This document shows, piece by piece, positions 22,206 to 37,500 of a stretch of DNA of 64,000 nt. The position numbers and the translations under genes were made by a program. Within the stretch, counting starts at the first letter, position 1, and every line of letters starts with the position of its first letter. A model generated the notes under the pieces. That model was given only the letters and a program-made list of their open reading frames with translations, did no database searches and was not told the DNA's origin. The stretch is from Apostichopus japonicus (lineage: Eukaryota > Echinodermata > Holothuroidea > Aspidochirotida > Stichopodidae): positions 27,896,501-27,960,500 of the forward strand of contig NC_092568.1 in assembly GCF_037975245.1 (NCBI RefSeq). The letters are read 5' to 3'.

Positions 22206-24272
22206 TTACAGCTCGTGCCTACACGGGGAGCTGTAAGTATTAGTTAATCCACCTAATATCTCAGTCCATACGGTGGCGCGATGGCTCCGCGCACTGTACG
22301 AGCTGATGATCGAGACTCTCTTTTGCATCCGTGGTTCGAACCCCGTTGATGACGTCTTTTGCCGATCTTTTACAGCTCGTGCCTGCACGGGGAGCTGTAA
22401 GTATTAGTTAATCCACCTAACATCTCAGTCCATACGGTGCGCGATGGCTCCGCGCACTGTACGAGCTGATGATCGAGACTCTCTTTTGCATCCGTGGTTC
22501 GAACCCCGGTGATGACGTCTTTTGCCGACCTTTTACAGCAAGTGCCTACACGGGGAGCTGTAAGTATGAGTTAATCCACCTAATATCTCAGTCCATACGG
22601 TGGCGCGATGGCTCCGCGCACTGTACGAGCTGATGATCGAGACTCTCTTTTGCATCCGTGGTTCGAACCCCGGTTATGACGTCTTTTGCCGATCTTTTAC
22701 AGCAAGTGCCTACACGGGGAGCTGTAAGTATGAGTTAATCCACCTAATATCTCAGTCCATACGGTGGCGCGATGGCTCCGCGCACTGTACGAGCTGATGA
22801 TCGAGACTCTCTTTTGCATCCGTGGTTCGAACCCCGGTGATGACGTCTTTTGCCGATCTTTTACAGCTCGTGCCTACACGGGGAGCTGTAAGTATTAGTT
22901 AATCCACCTAATATCTCAGTCCATACGGTGGCGCGATGGCTCCGCGCACTGTACGAGCTGATGATCGAGACTCTCTTTTGCATCGGTGGTTCGAACCCCG
23001 GTGATGACGTCTTTTGCCGAACTTTTACAGCTCGTGCCTACACGGGGAGCTGTAAGTATGAGTTAATCAACCTAATATCTCAGTCCATACGGTGGCGCGA
23101 TGGCTCCGCGCACTGTACGAGCTGATGATCGAGACTCTCTTTTGCATCCGTGGTTCGAACCCCGGTGATGACGTCTTTTGCCGATCTTTTACAGCTCGTG
23201 CCTGCACGGGGAGCTGTAAGTATTAGTTAATCCACCTAATATCTCAGTCCATACGGTGGCGCGATGGCTCCGCGCACTGTACGAGCTGATGATCGAGACT
23301 CTCTTTTGCATCCGTGGTTCGAACCCCGGTGATGACGTCTTTTGCCGATCTTTTACAGCTCGTGCCTGCACGGGGAGCTGTAAGTATTAGTTAATCCACC
23401 TAATATCTCAGTCCATACGGTGGCGCGATGGCTCCGCGCACTGTACGAGCTGATGATCGAGACTCTCTTTTGCATCCGTGGTTCGAACCCCGTTGATGAC
23501 GTCTTTTGCCGATCTTTTACAGCTCGTGCCTGCACGGGGAGCTGTAAGTATTAGTTAATCCACCTAACATCTCAGTCCATACGGTGCGCGATGGCTCCGC
23601 GCACTGTACGAGCTGATGATCGAGACTCTCTTTTGCATCCGTGGTTCGAACCCCGGTGATGACGTCTTTTGCCGACCTTTTACAGCAAGTGCCTACACGG
23701 GGAGCTGTAAGTATGAGTTAATCCACCTAATATCTCAGTCCATACGGTGGCGCGATGGCTCCGCGCACTGTACGAGCTGATGATCGAGACTCTCTTTTGC
23801 ATCCGTGGTTCGAACCCCGGTTATGACGTCTTTTGCCGATCTTTTACAGCAAGTGCCTACACGGGGAGCTGTAAGTATGAGTTAATCCACCTAATATCTC
23901 AGTCCATACGGTGGCGCGATGGCTCCGCGCACTGTACGAGCTGATGATCGAGACTCTCTTTTGCATCCGTGGTTCGAACCCCGGTGATGACGTCTTTTGC
24001 CGATCTTTTACAGCTCGTGCCTACACGGGGAGCTGTAAGTATTAGTTAATCCACCTAATATCTCAGTCCATACGGTGGCGCGATGGCTCCGCGCACTGTA
24101 CGAGCTGATGATCGAGACTCTCTTTTGCATCGGTGGTTCGAACCCCGGTGATGACGTCTTTTGCCGAACTTTTACAGCTCGTGCCTACACGGGGAGCTGT
24201 AAGTATGAGTTAATCAACCTAATATCTCAGTCCATACGGTGGCGCGATGGCTCCGCGCACTGTACGAGCTGA
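22206..24272 (+). repeat. Higher-order duplication, 7-unit block (offset 1,147)
   Basis: Variant units at 22,206, 22,600 and 22,928 reappear in the same order at 23,353, 23,747 and 24,075, all 1,147 bases on. They include a CCCCGTTGAT unit, a GGTGCGCGATGG unit with one base missing, and a CATCGGTGG unit. Confidence 0.85.
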
Positions 24273-27200
24273 TGATCGAGACTCTCTTTTGCATCCGTGG
24301 TTCGAACCCCGGTGATGACGTCTTTTGCCGATCTTTTACAGCTCGTGCCTGCACGGGGAGCTGTAAGTATTAGTTAATCCACCTAATATCTCAGTCCATA
24401 CGGTGGCGCGATGGCTCCGCGCACTGTACGAGCTGATGATCGAGACTCTCTTTTGCATCCGTGGTTCGAACCCCGGTGATGACGTCTTTTGCCGATCTTT
24501 TACAGCAAGTGCCTACACGGGGAGCTGTAAGTATTAGTTAATCCACCTAATATCTCAGTCCATACGGTGGCGCGATGGCTCCGCGCACTGTACGAGCTGA
24601 TGATCGAGACTCTCTTTTGCATCCGTGGTTCGAACCCCGGTGATGACGTCTTTTGCCGATCTTTTACAGCTCGTGCCTACACGGGAAGCTGTAAGTATTA
24701 GATAATCCGCCTAATATCTCAGTCCATACGGTGGCGCGATGGCTCCGCGCACTGTACGAGCTGATGATCGAGACTCTCTTTTGCATCCGTGGTTCGAACC
24801 CCGGTGATGACGTCTTTTGCCGATCTTTCACAGCTCGTGCCTACACGGGGAGCTGTAAGTATTAGTTAATCCACCTAATATCTCAGTCCATACGGTGGCG
24901 CGATGGCTCCGCGCACTGTACGAGCTGATGATCGAGACTCTCTTTGCATCCGTGGTTCGAACCCCGGTGATGACGTCTTTTGCCGATCTTTTACAGCTCG
25001 TGCCTACACGGGAAGCTGTAAGTATTAGATAATCCGCCTAATATCTCAGTCCATACGGTGCGCGATGGCTCCGCGCACTGTACGAGCTGATGATCGAGAC
25101 TCTCTTTTGCATCCGTGGTTCGAACCCCGGTGATGACGTCTTTTGCCGATCTTTTACAGCTCGTGCCTACACGGGGAGCTGTAAGTATTAGTTAATCCAC
25201 CTAATATCTCAGTCCATACGGTGGCGCGATGGCTCCGCGCACTGTACGAGCTGATGATCGAGACTCTCTTTTGCATCCGTGGTTCGAACCCCGGTGATGA
25301 CGTCTTTTGCCGATCTTTTACAGCTCGTGCCTACACGGGGAGCTGTAAGTATTAGTTAATCCACCTAATATCTCAGTCCATACGGTGGCGCGATGGCTCC
25401 GCGCACTGTACGAGCTGATGATCGAGACTCTCTTTTGCATCCGTGGTTCGAACCCCGGTGATGACGTCTTTTGCCGATCTTTTACAGCTCGTGCCTACAC
25501 GGGGAGCTGTAAGTATTAGTTAATCCACCTAATATCTCAGTCCATACGGTGGCGCGATGGCTCCGCGCACTGTACGAGCTGATGATCGAGACTCTCTTTT
25601 GCATCCGTGGTTCGAACCCCGGTTATGACGTCTTTTGCCGATCTTTTACAGCAAGTGCCTACACGGGGAGCTGTAAGTATGAGTTAATCCACCTAATATC
25701 TCAGTCCATACGGTGGCGCGATGGCTCCGCGCACTGTACGAGCTGATGATCGAGACTCTCTTTTGCATCCGTGGTTCGAACCCCGGTGATGACGTCTTTT
25801 GCCGATCTTTTACAGCTCGTGCCTACACGGGAAGCTGTAAGTATTAGATAATCCGCCTAATATCTCAGTCCATACGGTGGCGCGATGGCTCCGCGCACTG
25901 TACGAGCTGATGATCGAGACTCTCTTTTGCATCCGTGGTTCGAACCCCGGTGATGACATCTTTTGCCGATCTTTTACAGCAAGTGCCTACACGGGGAGCT
26001 GTAAGTATTAGTTAATCCACCTAATATCTCAGTCCATACGGTGGCGCGATGGCTCCGCGCACTGTACGAGCTGATGATCGAGACTCTCTTTTGCATCCGT
26101 GGTTCGAACCCCGGTGATGACGTCTTTTGCCGATCTTTTACAGCAAGTGCCTACGCGGGGAGCTGTAAGTATAAGTTAATCAACCTAATATCTCAGTCCA
26201 TACGGTGGCGCGATGGCTCCGCGCACTGTACGAGCTGATGATCGAGACTCTCTTTTGCATCGGTGGTTCGAACCCCGGTGATGACGTCTTTTGCCGATCT
26301 TTTACAGCTCGTGCCTGCACGGGGAGCTGTAAGTCATAGTTAATCCACCTAATATCTCAGTCCATACGGTGGCGCGATGGCTCCGCGCACTGTACGAGCT
26401 GATGATCGAGACTCTCTTTTGCATCGGTGGTTCGAACCCCGGTGATGACGTCTTTTGCCGAACTTTTACAGCTCGTGCCTACACGGGGAGCTGTAAGTAT
26501 TAGTTAATCCACATAATATCTCAGTCCATACGGTGGCGCGATGGCTCCGCGCACTGTACGAGCTGATGATCGAGACTCTCTTTTGCATCCGTGGTTCGAA
26601 CCCCGGTGATGACATCTTTTGCCGATCTTTTACAGCAAGTGCCTACACGGGGAGCTGTAAGTATTAGTTAATCCACCTAATATCTCAGTCCATACGGTGG
26701 CGCGATGGCTCCGCGCACTGTACGAGCTGATGATCGAGACTCTCTTTTGCATCCGTGGTTCGAACCCCGGTGATGACGTCTTTTGCCGATCTTTTACAGC
26801 AAGTGCCTACACGGGGAGCTGTAAGTATTAGTTAATCCACCTAATATCTCAGTCCATACGGTGGCGCGATGGCTCCGCGCACTGTACGAGCTGATGATCG
26901 AGACTCTCTTTTGCATCCGTGGTTCGAACCCCGGTGATGACGTCTTTTGCCGATCTTTTACAGCTCGTGCCTACACGGGGAGCTGTAAGTATTAGTTAAT
27001 CCACCTAATATCTCAGTCCATACGGTGGCGCGATGGCTCCGCGCACTGTACGAGCTGATGATCGAGACTCTCTTTTGCATCCGTGGTTCGAACCCCGGTG
27101 ATGACATCTTTTGCCGATCTTTTACAGCAAGTGCCTACACGGGGAGCTGTAAGTATTAGTTAATCCACCTAATATCTCAGTCCATACGGTGGCGCGATGG

Positions 27201-30200
27201 CTCCGCGCACTGTACGAGCTGATGATCGAGACTCTCTTTTGCATCCGTGGTTCGAACCCCGGTGATGACGTCTTTTGCCGATCTTTTAAAGCAAGTGCCT
27301 ACACGGGGAGCTGTAAGTATTAGTTAATCCACCTAATATCTCAGTCCATACGGTGGCGCGATGGCTCCGCGCACTGTACGAGCTGATGATCGAGACTCTC
27401 TTTTGCATCGGTGGTTCGAACCCCGGTGATGACATCTTTTGCCGATCTTTTACAGCAAGTGCCTACACGGGGAGCTGTAAGTATTAGTTAATCCACCTAA
27501 TATCTCAGTCCATACGGTGGCGCGATGGCTCCGCGCACTGTACGAGCTGATGATCGAGACTCTCTTTTGCATCCGTGGTTCGAACCCCGGTGATGACATC
27601 TTTTGCCGATCTTTTACAGCAAGTGCCTACACGGGGAGCTGTAAGTATTAGTTAATCCACCTAATATCTCAGTCCATACGGTGGCGCGATGGCTCCGCGC
27701 ACTGTACGAGCTGATGATCGAGACTCTCTTTTGCATCCGTGGTTCGAACCCCGGTGATGACATCTTTTGCCGATCTTTTACAGCAAGTGCCTACACGGGG
27801 AGCTGTAAGTATTAGTTAATCCACCTAATATCTCAGTCCATACGGTGGCGCGATGGCTCCGCGCACTGTACGAGCTGATGATCGAGACTCTCTTTTGCAT
27901 CCGTGGTTCGAACCCCGGTGATGACATCTTTTGCCGATCTTTTACAGCAAGTGCCTACACGGGGAGCTGTAAGTATTAGTTAATCCACCTAATATCTCAG
28001 TCCATACGGTGGCGCGATGGCTCCGCGCTCTGTACGAGCTGATGATCGAGACTCTCTTTTGCATCCGTGGTTCGAACCCCGGTGATGACGTCTTTTGCCG
28101 ATCTTTTACAGCAAGTGCCTACACGGGGAGCTGTAAGTATTAGTTAATCCACCTAATATCTCAGTCCATACGGTGGCGCGATGGCTCCGCGCACTGTACG
28201 AGCTGATGATCGAGACTCTCTTTTGCATCCGTGGTTCGAACCCCGGTGATGACGTCTTTTGCCGATCTTTTACAGCTCGTGCCTACACGGGGAGCTGTAA
28301 GTATTAGTTAATCCACCTAATATCTCAGTCCATACGGTGGCGCGATGGCTCCGCGCACTGTACGAGCTGATGATCGAGACTATCTTTTGCATCCGTTGTT
28401 CGAACCCCGGTGTGGACGTCTTTTGCCGATCTTTTACAGTTCGTGACTGCACGGGGAGCTGTAAGTATTAGTTAATCCACCTAATATCTCAGTCCATACG
28501 GTGGCGCGATGGCTCCGCGCACTGTACGAGCTGATGATCGAGACTCTCTTTTGCATCCGTGGTTCGAACCCCGGTGATGACGTCTTTTGCCTATCTTTTA
28601 CAGCTCGTGCCTGCACGGGGAGCTTTAAGTATTAGTTTATCCACCTAATATCTCAGTCCATACGGTGGCGCGATGGCTCCGCGCACTGTACGAGCTGATG
28701 ATCGAGACTCTCTTTTGCATCCGTGGTTCGAACCCCGGTGATGACGTCTTTTGCCGAACTTTTACAGCTCGTGCCTACACGCGGAGCTGTAAGTATTAGT
28801 TAATCCACCTAATATCTCAGTCCATACGGTGGCGCGATGGCTCCGCGCACTGTACGAGCTGATTATCGAGACTCTCTTTTGCATCCGTGGTTCGAACCCC
28901 GGTGATGACGTCTTTTGCCGATCTTTTAAAGCAAGTGCCTACACGGGGAGCTGTAAGTATTAGTTAATCCGCCTAATATCTCAGTCCATACGGTGGCGCG
29001 ATGGCTCCGCGCACTGTACGAGCTGATGATCGAGACTCTCTTTTGCATCCGTGGTTCGAACCCCGGTGATGACGTCTTTTGCCGATCTTTTACAGCTCGT
29101 GCCTGCACGGGGAGCTGTAAGTATTAGTTAATCCGCCTAATATCTCAGTCCATACGGTGGCGCGATGGCTCCGCGCACTGTACGAGCTGATGATCGAGAC
29201 TCTCTTTTGCATCCGTGGTTCGAACCCCGGGTGATGACGTCTTTTGCCGATCTTTAACAGTTCGTGACTGCACGGGGAGCTGTAAGTATTAGTTAATCCA
29301 CCTAATATCTCAGTCCATACGGTGGCGCGATGGCTCCGCGCACTGTACGAGCTGATGATCGAGACTCTCTTTTGCATCCGTGGTTCGAACCCCGGGTGAT
29401 GACGTCTTTTGCCGATCTTTTACAGCTCGTGCCTACACGGGGAGCTGTAAGTATTAGTTAATCCACCTAATATCTCAGTCCATACGGTGGCGCGATGGCT
29501 CCGCGCACTGTACGAGCTGATGATCGAGACTCTCTTTTGCATCCGTGGTTGGAACCCCGGTGATGACATCTTTTGCCGATCTTTTACAGCAAGTGCCTAC
29601 ACGGGGAGCTGTAAGTATTAGTTAATCCACCTAATATCTCATTCCATACGGTGGCGCGATGGCTCCGCGCACTGTACGAGCTGATGATCGAGACTCTCTT
29701 TTGCATCCGTGGTTCGAACCCCGGTGATGACATCTTTTGCCGATCTTTTACAGCAAGTGCCTACACGGGGAGCTGTAAGTATTAGTTAATCCACCTAATA
29801 TCTCAGTCCATACGGTGGCGCGATGGCTCCGCGCACTGTACGAGCTGATGATCGAGACTCTCTTTTGCATCCGTGGTTCGAACCACGGTGATGACGTCTT
29901 TTGCCGATCTTTTACAGCAAGTGCCTACACGGGGAGCTGTAAGTATTAGTTAATCCACCTAATATCTCAGTCCATACGGTGGCGCGATGGCTCCGCGCAC
30001 TGTACGAGCTGATGATCGAGACTCTCTTTTGCATCCGTGGTTCGAACCCCGGTGATGACGTCTTTTGCCGATCTTTTACAGCAAGTGCCTACACGGGGAG
30101 CTGTAAGTATTAGTTAATCCACCTAATATCTCAGTCCATACGGTGGCGCGATGGCTCCGCGCACTGTACGAGCTGATGATCGAGACTATCTTTTGCATCC

Positions 30201-31457
30201 GTTGTTCGAACCCCGGTGTGGACGTCTTTTGCCGATCTTTTACAGTTCGTGACTGCACGGGGAGCTGTAAGTATTAGTTAATCCACCTAATATCTCAGTC
30301 CATACGGTGGCGCGATGGCTCCGCGCACTGTACGAGCTGATGATCGAGACTCTCTTTTGCATCCGTGGTTCGAACCCCGGTGATGACGTCTTTTGCCTAT
30401 CTTTTACAGCTCGTGCCTGCACGGGGAGCTGTAAGTATTAGTTTATCCACCTAATATTTCAGTCCATACGGTGGCGCGATGGCTCCGCGCACTGTACGAG
30501 CTGATGATCGAGACTCTCTTTTGCATCCGTGGTTCGAACCCCGGTGATGACGTCTTTTGCCGAACTTTTACAGCTCGTGCCTACACGCGGAGCTGTAAGT
30601 ATTAGTTAATCCACCTAATATCTCAGTCCATACGGTGGCGCGATGGCTCCGCGCACTGTACGAGCTGATTATCGAGACTCTCTTTTGCATCCGTGGTTCG
30701 AACCCCGGTGATGACGTCTTTTGCCGATCTTTTAAAGCAAGTGCCTACACGGGGAGCTGTAAGTATTAGTTAATCCGCCTAATATCTCAGTCCATACGGT
30801 GGCGCGATGGCTCCGCGCACTGTACGAGCTGATGATCGAGACTCTCTTTTGCATCCGTGGTTCGAACCCCGGTGATGACGTCTTTTGCCGATCTTTTACA
30901 GCTCGTGCCTGCACGGGGAGCTGTAAGTATTAGTTAATCCGCCTAATATCTCAGTCCATACGGTGGCGCGATGGCTCCGCGCACTGTACGAGCTGATGAT
31001 CGAGACTCTCTTTTGCATCCGTGGTTCGAACCCCGGGTGATGACGTCTTTTGCCGATCTTTAACAGTTCGTGACTGCACGGGGAGCTGTAAGTATTAGTT
31101 AATCCACCTAATATCTCAGTCCATACGGTGGCGCGATGGCTCCGCGCACTGTACGAGCTGATGATCGAGACTCTCTTTTGCATCCGTGGTTCGAACCCCG
31201 GGTGATGACGTCTTTTGCCGATCTTTTACAGCTCGTGCCTACACGGGGAGCTGTAAGTATTAGTTAATCCACCTAATATCTCAGTCCATACGGTGGCGCG
31301 ATGGCTCCGCGCACTGTACGAGCTGATGATCGAGACTCTCTTTTGCATCCGTGGTTCGAACCCCGGTGATGACGTCTTTTGCCGATCTTTTACAGCTCGT
31401 GCCTACACGGGGAGCTGTAAGTATTAGTTAATCCACCTAATATCTCAGTCCATACGG

Positions 31458-31527
31458 TGGCGCGATGGCTCCGCGCACTGTACGAGCTGATGATCGAGAC
31501 TCTCTTTTGCATCCGTGGTTCGAACCC
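31458..31527 (+). promoter_or_regulatory. Representative A-box/B-box pair of the 164-bp unit (Pol III type 2-like)
   Basis: A-box-like TGGCGCGATGG at 31,458-31,468 and B box GGTTCGAACCC at 31,517-31,527. The bases around the A box form a perfect D-stem-like GCGC/GCGC. The B box lies in a T-arm-like stem (CCG-GG/CCC-GG, one mismatch). Spacing of 59 is longer than a standard tRNA (about 44) and would need a long variable arm or insert. No acceptor or anticodon stem forms, so this is tRNA-derived, not a tRNA. The A box has G where the consensus has A at position 7. A TTTT lies between the boxes (31,504-31,507), which might cause early termination. Confidence 0.6.
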
Positions 31528-31540
31528 CGGTGATGACGTC

Positions 31541-31582
31541 TTTTGCCGATCTTTTACAGCTCGTGCCTGCACGGGGAGCTGT
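31541..31582 (+). other. Representative T4 runs and hairpin of the 164-bp unit
   Basis: After the B box come TTTT at 31,541-31,544 and again at 31,552-31,555, minimal Pol III terminators. ACAGCTC (31,556-31,562) then pairs with GAGCTGT (31,576-31,582), with an inner GTGC/GCAC. Unit variants alter the left arm (GCAAG, GTTCG), so the stem is not strictly conserved. Confidence 0.55.
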
Positions 31583-34500
31583 AAGTATTAGTTAATCCAC
31601 CTAATATCTCAGTCCATACGGTGGCGCGATGGCTCCGCGCACTGTACGAGCTGATGATCGAGACTCTCTTTTGCATCCGTGGTTCGAACCCCGGTGATGA
31701 CGTCTTTTGCCGATCTTTTACAGCTCGTGTCTACACGGGGAGCTGTAAGTATTAGTTAATCCACCTAATATCTCAGTCCATACGGTGGCGCGATGGCTCC
31801 GCGCACTGTACGAGCTGATGATCGAGACTCTCTTTTGCATCCGTGGTTCGAACCCCGGTGATGACGTCTTTTGCCGATCTTTTACAGCTCGTGCCTACAC
31901 GGGGAGCTGTAAGTATTAGTTAATCCACCTAATATCTCAGTCCATACGGTGGCGCGATGGCTCCGCGCACTGTACGAGCTGATGATCGAGACTCTCTTTT
32001 GCATCCGTGGTTCGAACCCCGGTGATGACGTCTTTTGCCGAACTTTTACAGCTCGTGCCTACACGCGGAGCTGTAAGTATTAGTTAATCCACCTAATATC
32101 TCAGTCCATACGGTGGCGCGATGGCTCCGCGCACTGTACGAGCTGATGATCGAGACTCTCTTTTGCATCCGTGGTTCGAACCCCGGTGATGACGTCTTTT
32201 GCCGATCTTTTAAAGCAAGTGCCTACACGGGGAGCTGTAAGTATTAGTTAATCCACCTAATATCTCAGTCCATACGGTGGCGCGATGGCTCCGCGCACTG
32301 TACGAGCTGATGATCGAGACTCTCTTTTGCATCCGTGGTTCGAACCCCGGTGATGACGTCTTTTGCCGATCTTTTACAGCTCGTGCCTGCACGGGGAGCT
32401 GTAAGTATTAGTTAATCCACCTAATATCTCAGTCCATACGGTGGCGCGATGGCTCCGCGCACTGTACGAGCTGATGATCGAGACTCTCTTTTGCATCCGT
32501 GGTTCGAACCCCGGTGATGACGTCTTTTGCCGATCTTTTACAGCTCGTGTCTACACGGGGAGCTGTAAGTATTAGTTAATCCACCTAATATCTCAGTCCA
32601 TACGGTGGCGCGATGGCTCCGCGCACTGTACGAGCTGATTATCGAGACTCTCTTTTGCATCCGTGGTTCGAACCCCGGTGATGACGTCTTTTGCCGATCT
32701 TTTAAAGCAAGTGCCTACACGGGGAGCTGTAAGTATTAGTTAATCCGCCTAATATCTCAGTCCATACGGTGGCGCGATGGCTCCGCGCACTGTACGAGCT
32801 GATGATCGAGACTCTCTTTTGCATCCGTGGTTCGAACCCCGGTGATGACGTCTTTTGCCGATCTTTTACAGCTCGTGCCTGCACGGGGAGCTGTAAGTAT
32901 TAGTTAATCCGCCTAATATCTCAGTCCATACGGTGGCGCGATGGCTCCGCGCACTGTACGAGCTGATGATCGAGACTCTCTTTTGCATCCGTGGTTCGAA
33001 CCCCGGGTGATGACGTCTTTTGCCGATCTTTAACAGTTCGTGACTGCACGGGGAGCTGTAAGTATTAGTTAATCCACCTAATATCTCAGTCCATACGGTG
33101 GCGCGATGGCTCCGCGCACTGTACGAGCTGATGATCGAGACTCTCTTTTGCATCCGTGGTTCGAACCCCGGGTGATGACGTCTTTTGCCGATCTTTTACA
33201 GCTCGTGCCTACACGGGGAGCTGTAAGTATTAGTTAATCCACCTAATATCTCAGTCCATACGGTGGCGCGATGGCTCCGCGCACTGTACGAGCTGATGAT
33301 CGAGACTCTCTTTTGCATCCGTGGTTCGAACCCCGGTGATGACATCTTTTGCCGATCTTTTACAGCAAGTGCCTACACGGGGAGCTGTAAGTATTAGTTA
33401 ATCCACCTAATATCTCATTCCATACGGTGGCGCGATGGCTCCGCGCACTGTACGAGCTGATGATCGAGACTCTCTTTTGCATCCGTGGTTCGAACCCCGG
33501 TGATGACATCTTTTGCCGATCTTTTACAGCAAGTGCCTACACGGGGAGCTGTAAGTATTAGTTAATCCACCTAATATCTCAGTCCATACGGTGGCGCGAT
33601 GGCTCCGCGCACTGTACGAGCTGATGATCGAGACTCTCTTTTGCATCCGTGGTTCGAACCACGGTGATGACGTCTTTTGCCGATCTTTAACAGCAAGTGC
33701 CTACACGGGGAGCTGTAAGTATTAGTTAATCCACCTAATATCTCAGTCCATACGGTGGCGCGATGGCTCCGCGCACTGTACGAGCTGATGATCGAGACTC
33801 TCTTTTGCATCCGTGGTTCGAACCCCGGTGATGACGTCTTTTGCCGATCTTTTACAGCAAGTGCCTACACGGGGAGCTGTAAGTATTAGTTAATCCACCT
33901 AATATCTCAGTCCATACGGTGGCGCGATGGCTCCGCGCACTGTACGAGCTGATGATCGAGACTATCTTTTGCATCCGTTGTTCGAACCCCGGTGTGGACG
34001 TCTTTTGCCGATCTTTTACAGTTCGTGACTGCACGGGGAGCTGTAAGTATTAGTTAATCCACCTAATATCTCAGTCCATACGGTGGCGCGATGGCTCCGC
34101 GCACTGTACGAGCTGATGATCGAGACTCTCTTTTGCATCCGTGGTTCGAACCCCGGTGATGACGTCTTTTGCCTATCTTTTACAGCTCGTGCCTGCACGG
34201 GGAGCTGTAAGTATTAGTTTATCCACCTAATATCTCAGTCCATACGGTGGCGCGATGGCTCCGCGCACTGTACGAGCTGATGATCGAGACTCTCTTTTGC
34301 ATCCGTGGTTCGAACCCCGGTGATGACGTCTTTTGCCGAACTTTTACAGCTCGTGCCTACACGCGGAGCTGTTAGTATTAGTTAATCCACCTAATATCTC
34401 AGTCCATACGGTGGCGCGATGGCTCCGCGCACTGTACGAGCTGATTATCGAGACTCTCTTTTGCATCCGTGGTTCGAACCCCGGTGATGACGTCTTTTGC

Positions 34501-37500
34501 CGATCTTTTAAAGCAAGTGCCTACACGGGGAGCTGTAAGTATTAGTTAATCCGCCTAATATCTCAGTCCATACGGTGGCGCGATGGCTCCGCGCACTGTA
34601 CGAGCTGATGATCGAGACTCTCTTTTGCATCCGTGGTTCGAACCCCGGTGATGACGTCTTTTGCCGATCTTTTACAGCTCGTGCCTGCACGGGGAGCTGT
34701 AAGTATTAGTTAATCCGCCTAATATCTCAGTCCATACGGTGGCGCGATGGCTCCGCGCACTGTACGAGCTGATGATCGAGACTCTCTTTTGCATCCGTGG
34801 TTCGAACCCCGGGTGATGACGTCTTTTGCCGATCTTTAACAGTTCGTGACTGCACGGGGAGCTGTAAGTATTAGTTAATCCACCTAATATCTCAGTCCAT
34901 ACGGTGGCGCGATGGCTCCGCGCACTGTACGAGCTGATGATCGAGACTCTCTTTTGCATCCGTGGTTCGAACCCCGGGTGATGACGTCTTTTGCCGATCT
35001 TTTACAGCTCGTGCCTACACGGGGAGCTGTAAGTATTAGTTAATCCACCTAATATCTCAGTCCATACGGTGGCGCGATGGCTCCGCGCACTGTACGAGCT
35101 GATGATCGAGACTCTCTTTTGCATCCGTGGTTCGAACCCCGGTGATGACGTCTTTTGCCGATCTTTTACAGCTCGTGCCTACACGGGGAGCTGTAAGTAT
35201 TAGTTAATCCACCTAATATCTCAGTCCATACGGTGGCGCGATGGCTCCGCGCACTGTACGAGCTGATGATCGAGACTCTCTTTTGCATCCGTGGTTCGAA
35301 CCCCGGTGATGACGTCTTTTGCCGATCTTTTACAGCTCGTGCCTGCACGGGGAGCTGTAAGTATTAGTTAATCCACCTAATATCTCAGTCCATACGGTGG
35401 CGCGATGGCTCCGCGCACTGTACGAGCTGATGATCGAGACTCTCTTTTGCATCCGTGGTTCGAACCCCGGTGATGACGTCTTTTGCCGATCTTTTACAGC
35501 TCGTGTCTACACGGGGAGCTGTAAGTATTAGTTAATCCACCTAATATCTCAGTCCATACGGTGGCGCGATGGCTCCGCGCACTGTACGAGCTGATGATCG
35601 AGACTCTCTTTTGCATCCGTGGTTCGAACCCCGGTGATGACGTCTTTTGCCGATCTTTTACAGCTCGTGCCTACACGGGGAGCTGTAAGTATTAGTTAAT
35701 CCACCTAATATCTCAGTCCATACGGTGGCGCGATGGCTCCGCGCACTGTACGAGCTGATGATCGAGACTCTCTTTTGCATCCGTGGTTCGAACCCCGGTG
35801 ATGACGTCTTTTGCCGAACTTTTACAGCTCGTGCCTACACGCGGAGCTGTAAGTATTAGTTAATCCACCTAATATCTCAGTCCATACGGTGGCGCGATGG
35901 CTCCGCGCACTGTACGAGCTGATGATCGAGACTCTCTTTTGCATCCGTGGTTCGAACCCCGGTGATGACGTCTTTTGCCGATCTTTTAAAGCAAGTGCCT
36001 ACACGGGGAGCTGTAAGTATTAGTTAATCCACCTAATATCTCAGTCCATACGGTGGCGCGATGGCTCCGCGCACTGTACGAGCTGATGATCGAGACTCTC
36101 TTTTGCATCCGTGGTTCGAACCCCGGTGATGACGTCTTTTGCCGATCTTTTACAGCTCGTGCCTGCACGGGGAGCTGTAAGTATTAGTTAATCCACCTAA
36201 TATCGCAGTCCATACGGTGGCGCGATGGCTCCGCGCACTGTACGAGCTGATGATCGAGACTCTCTTTTGCATCCGTGGTTCGAACCCCGGTGATGACGTC
36301 TTTTGCCGATCTTTTACAGCTCGTGTCTACACGGGGAGCTGTAAGTATTAGTTAATCCACCTAATATCTCAGTCCATACGGTGGCGCGATGGCTCCGCGC
36401 ACTGTACGAGCTGATGATCGAGACTCTCTTTTGCATCCGTGGTTCGAACCCCGGTGATGACGTCTTTTGCCGATCTTTTACAGCTCGTGCCTGCACGGGG
36501 AGCTGTAAGTATTAGTTAATCCACCTAATATCTCAGTCCATACGGTGGCGCGATGGCTCCGCGCACTGTACGAGCTGATGATCGAGACTCTCTTTTGCAT
36601 CCGTGGTTCGAACCCCGGGTGATGAAGTCTTTTGGCTATCTTTTACAACTCGTGCCTGCACGGGGAGCTGTAAGTATTAGTTTATCCACCTAATATCTCA
36701 GTCCATACGGTGGCGCGATGGCTCCGCGCACTGTACGAGCTGATGATCGAGACTCTCTTTTGCATCGGTGGTTCGAACCCCGGTGATGACGTCTTTTGCC
36801 GATCTTTTACAGCTCGTGCCTACACGGGGAGCTGTAAGTATTAGTTAATCCACCTAATATCTCAGTCCATACGGTGGCGCGATGGCTCCGCGCACTGTAC
36901 GAGCTGATGATCGAGACTCTCTTTTGCATCCGTGGTTCGAACCCCGGTGATGACGTCTTTTGCCGATCTTTTACAGCTCGTGCCTACACGGGGAGCTGTA
37001 AGTATTAGTTAATCCACCTAATATCTCATTCCATACGGTGGCGCGATGGCTCCGCGCACTGTACGAGCTGATGATCGAGACTCTCTTTTGCATCGGTGGT
37101 TCGAACCCCGGTGATGACGTCTTTTGCCGATCTTTTACAGCTCGTGCCTACACGGGGAGCTGTAAGTATTAGTTAATCCACCTAATATCTCAGTCCATAC
37201 GGTGGCGCGATGGCTCCGCGCACTGTACGAGCTGATGATCGAGACTCTCTTTTGCATCCGTGGTTCGAACCCCGGTGATGACGTCTTTTGCCGATCTTTT
37301 ACAGCAAGTGCCTACACGGGGAGCTGTAAGTATTAGTTAATCCACCTAATATCTCAGTCCATACGGTGGCGCGATGGCTCCGCGCACTGTACGAGCTGAT
37401 GATCGAGACTCTCTTTTGCATCCGTGGTTCGAACCCCGGTGATGACGTCTTTTGCCGATCTTTTACAGCAAGTGCCTACACGGGGAGCTGTAAGTATTAG